Source of the DNA: CAYSPU01 sp964432995
GTDB lineage: Bacteria > Verrucomicrobiota > Verrucomicrobiia > Limisphaerales > JAHDYP01
Direction: 5' to 3'
Assembly (NCBI GenBank): GCA_964432995.1
Contig: CAYSPU010000251.1
Location: forward strand, 1 to 8,519
Length of the DNA stretch: 8,519 bases
Positions 7,102-8,519 of this stretch are shown piece by piece. The position numbers were made by a program, and so were the translations under genes. Below the pieces are notes generated by a model. That model saw only the letters and a program-made list of their open reading frames with translations, had not been told where the DNA came from and searched no databases. Each line of letters starts with the position of its first letter. Positions within the stretch are counted from its first letter, which is position 1.

Positions 7102-8064
7102 ATGCAGACTGTCACTCGAAGAGGATTCGTTGGCTCCGCCGCCGGCCTGTTGGGGGCCGCGGCCTTGACGGAAACCGCCGGCCCCGCGGCCACTGCCGCC
7201 GCCCAAACCGAGAACCCTCCCCCGGAGAAGGGCGTGCGGGTGGGCATGCTGACCGTGCCGTTCGGCGACCGGCCCCTGGTGGACGTGCTCGACTTCGCCG
7301 CGAAAGCCGGCATTCCCTGCCTGGAGGTGGTCGCGGACCCTGGCAGCAAGCATCTGGATCCGGGGACGTTCGATGCCGCCAAGGCCGACGAGGTCAAACG
7401 GTTGCTCGCCGAGCGCAAGCTGGAGATCAGCGGCCTCGCCTGCTTTCAGGATGCCTGCCAGCCTGGCGGCCAGGAGAAGTTCCAGGGCCACGCCCGGAAG
7501 ATGGTGGACGCTGCCGTCCTGCTGGGTGTGCCGACGCTCTGCATGCAAACCGGCATGCCGCTGCCCGACATGGACCGCATCACCCAGATCCGGCAGGTTG
7601 TCTCCAAGGTCTACGCCCCCATCCTCGCCTACGCCAAGGACAAGGGGATCCGAATCGCCATCGAGAACTGGTTTGAGACCTGTCTGCAGGGCATCGATAC
7701 GTTCGAGTGTCTGCTGGAAACGATCCGGGACGACAATTTCGGCCTCAATTACGACCCCTCGCACCTCGTCCACCAGGAATGCAATTACCTCCTGCCGATC
7801 CGCCTGTTCGGCAAGCGCATCTTCCACTCGCATGCGAAGGACACCCTGATCGATGCCGAGGCCAGGGCGCGCACGGGAATCTACGGGCGCGGCTGGTGGC
7901 GCTATGTCATCCCCGGGTCCGGCAGCATCCAGTGGGGGGAATACATCAATCATTTGCGGATGAGCGGCTACCGCGGCGTGCTGAGCATTGAACACGAAGA
8001 CAGCGCCCTGAGCCGCGAACAGGGCTTCGTCCTCGCCGCCAGGCACCTCGCCCAGTTCTGCTAG
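7102..8064 (+). CDS. Tat-exported TIM-barrel sugar isomerase/epimerase (xylose isomerase-like, PF01261)
   Basis: 320 aa. The N-terminus MQTVTRRGFVGSAAGLLGAA carries a twin-arginine motif (Arg6-Arg7), then a short alanine-rich hydrophobic stretch and a probable cleavage site near residues 32-35 (AAA|Q), so it should be exported folded through Tat. The mature part is a xylose-isomerase-like TIM barrel that begins with VGMLTVPFGDRP. Its four expected metal ligands are Glu188 (IAIENW), Asp218 (NYDPSHL), His244 (FHSHAKD) and Glu297 (LSIEHED). The family covers sugar, sugar-phosphate and inositol-derivative isomerases and epimerases (IolE/IolI, hydroxypyruvate isomerase, tagatose epimerase relatives); the exact reaction is unknown. 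I chose ATG 7102 because it places the RR motif at the N-terminus; the open frame upstream to 6997 is intergenic. It is divergent from the catabolic operon and likely co-regulated. It may convert the sugar in the periplasm before uptake by the symporter. Confidence 0.92.
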   Translation: MQTVTRRGFVGSAAGLLGAAALTETAGPAATAAAQTENPPPEKGVRVGMLTVPFGDRPLVDVLDFAAKAGIPCLEVVADPGSKHLDPGTFDAAKADEVKRLLAERKLEISGLACFQDACQPGGQEKFQGHARKMVDAAVLLGVPTLCMQTGMPLPDMDRITQIRQVVSKVYAPILAYAKDKGIRIAIENWFETCLQGIDTFECLLETIRDDNFGLNYDPSHLVHQECNYLLPIRLFGKRIFHSHAKDTLIDAEARARTGIYGRGWWRYVIPGSGSIQWGEYINHLRMSGYRGVLSIEHEDSALSREQGFVLAARHLAQFC

Positions 8065-8253
8065 TTCCCCGGTTGCGCGCGGCTTTGGAGACGTTGAATC
8101 CCGCGCTCCCGTCCCGAACGAGGCCATCGCCGCCATGGTTTCGGCGTGCGCGCGGTCGCGTTCGAGATGGTAGACGTTCTCGGCGGCGAAGGGACTTGCG
8201 CACACACTCCTTCAGGTTAGCCTGCCAGACATGGAACCGGCTTCACGGGAACC
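8065..8253. other. Intergenic gap, no confident gene
   Basis: This 189-bp stretch lies between the exported isomerase stop and the next plus-strand start. I see no terminator hairpin with a T-run. A weak TTGCGC (8196-8201) and TAGCCT (8218-8223) pair, 16 bp apart, could be a poor promoter for the gene at 8254. On the minus strand, about 8100-8202 reads as a protein-like segment (AENVYHLERDRAHAETMAAM) without a credible gene around it. Confidence 0.4.
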
Positions 8254-8519
8254 ATGAGCAAGCCCGGCACAACGGTGTCGCTCGAAATCCCCCTCTTCGC
8301 CTTACTGTTCCTCTGCTTCTTTGAGTTGCTGACCGATTTCATGGCGAGCGTATACGCCTTCGGCCTGCTCCAGACCGGCATCCCTGCCGAGATCGCCTGG
8401 GTGACGCTCGTGTTTGCGCCGGTGGCCCTGCCGTTCTTTCGCAAGGTCAACACAAGCTTCGTTGTTCTGACCGCGGAGTTGATGCTGGCAAGCCGCGTCG
8501 CCAGCCTGGCCCTCGACAC
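8254..8519 (+). CDS. Unrecognised multi-span membrane protein, 3' end missing
   Basis: 88 codons are visible and the frame is open at the right edge. After a short polar start (MSKPGTTVSLE) there is a long hydrophobic stretch at about 12-40 (with FALLFLCFFELL), a second at about 46-62 (AEIAWVTLVFAPVALPFF), a basic turn (FRKV), and a probable third helix at about 68-87. This suggests an integral membrane protein with short loops. No cleavable signal peptide or known motif is visible, and I cannot name the family. The ATG at 8254 has GGGA only 3 nt upstream, a weak site. A tiny 8-codon frame (8231-8257) ends in an ATGA overlap with this start. The gene is probably a separate unit from the sugar locus. 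Its coding status is supported by consistent hydrophobic translation; its function is unknown. Confidence 0.7.
   Translation, partial: MSKPGTTVSLEIPLFALLFLCFFELLTDFMASVYAFGLLQTGIPAEIAWVTLVFAPVALPFFRKVNTSFVVLTAELMLASRVASLALD

Noticed and set aside
5582..7168. 528-codon plus-strand open frame opposite the symporter
   Set aside because: Its translation is a monotonous mix of His, Arg, Gln, Asp and Pro with no fold, as expected opposite a GC-rich membrane protein gene. The minus strand carries the clear SSS motifs.
6715..8205. 496-codon minus-strand open frame opposite the exported isomerase
   Set aside because: It runs across the coding region of the Tat isomerase, the divergent gap and part of the symporter in a different frame. 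The motif-bearing plus-strand gene explains the region.

Overview
The window is GC-rich DNA from what looks like a Gram-negative environmental bacterium. A Verrucomicrobiota/PVC-type host (for example an opitutaceal lineage) is my best guess. It rests on the combination of a Tat-exported TIM-barrel sugar isomerase, an SLC5-type sodium:sugar symporter serving a sugar locus, high GC, and weak or absent Shine-Dalgarno sequences at several starts. This is inference only; no taxonomic marker gene is present.

Layout. About 6.9 kb on the minus strand is one compact catabolic operon, read right to left: a sodium:solute symporter (6907-5288), a class III PLP-dependent aminotransferase (5267-3882), an L-arabinose/L-fucose isomerase-like protein (3885-2455), an FGGY carbohydrate kinase (2327-864) and a PF04909-type amidohydrolase (867 to beyond position 1). 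Two junctions are 4-nt ATGA stop/start overlaps. One junction (2328-2454) holds a strong nested palindrome that looks like a dispersed extragenic repeat. Divergent from the operon, across a 194-bp regulatory gap with stacked dyads, lies a Tat-signal TIM-barrel sugar isomerase/epimerase (7102-8064, plus strand). After a 189-bp gap an unrecognised membrane protein starts at 8254 and leaves the window on the right.

How the genes fit together. Import (symporter), aldose-ketose isomerisation (AraA/FucI-like) and phosphorylation (FGGY kinase) are the first three steps of a standard pentose or deoxyhexose route. The amidohydrolase (lactonase- or decarboxylase-type fold) and especially the class III aminotransferase do not belong to a standard arabinose, fucose, rhamnose or xylose route. 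The cluster may therefore degrade an unusual sugar, for example an amino-, keto- or acid-modified one. The divergent exported isomerase could act on the substrate outside the cytoplasm before uptake. No aldolase, dedicated regulator or glycoside hydrolase is visible, so the pathway is incomplete here and its substrate cannot be named. No RNA genes, CRISPR arrays or insertion sequences were seen.
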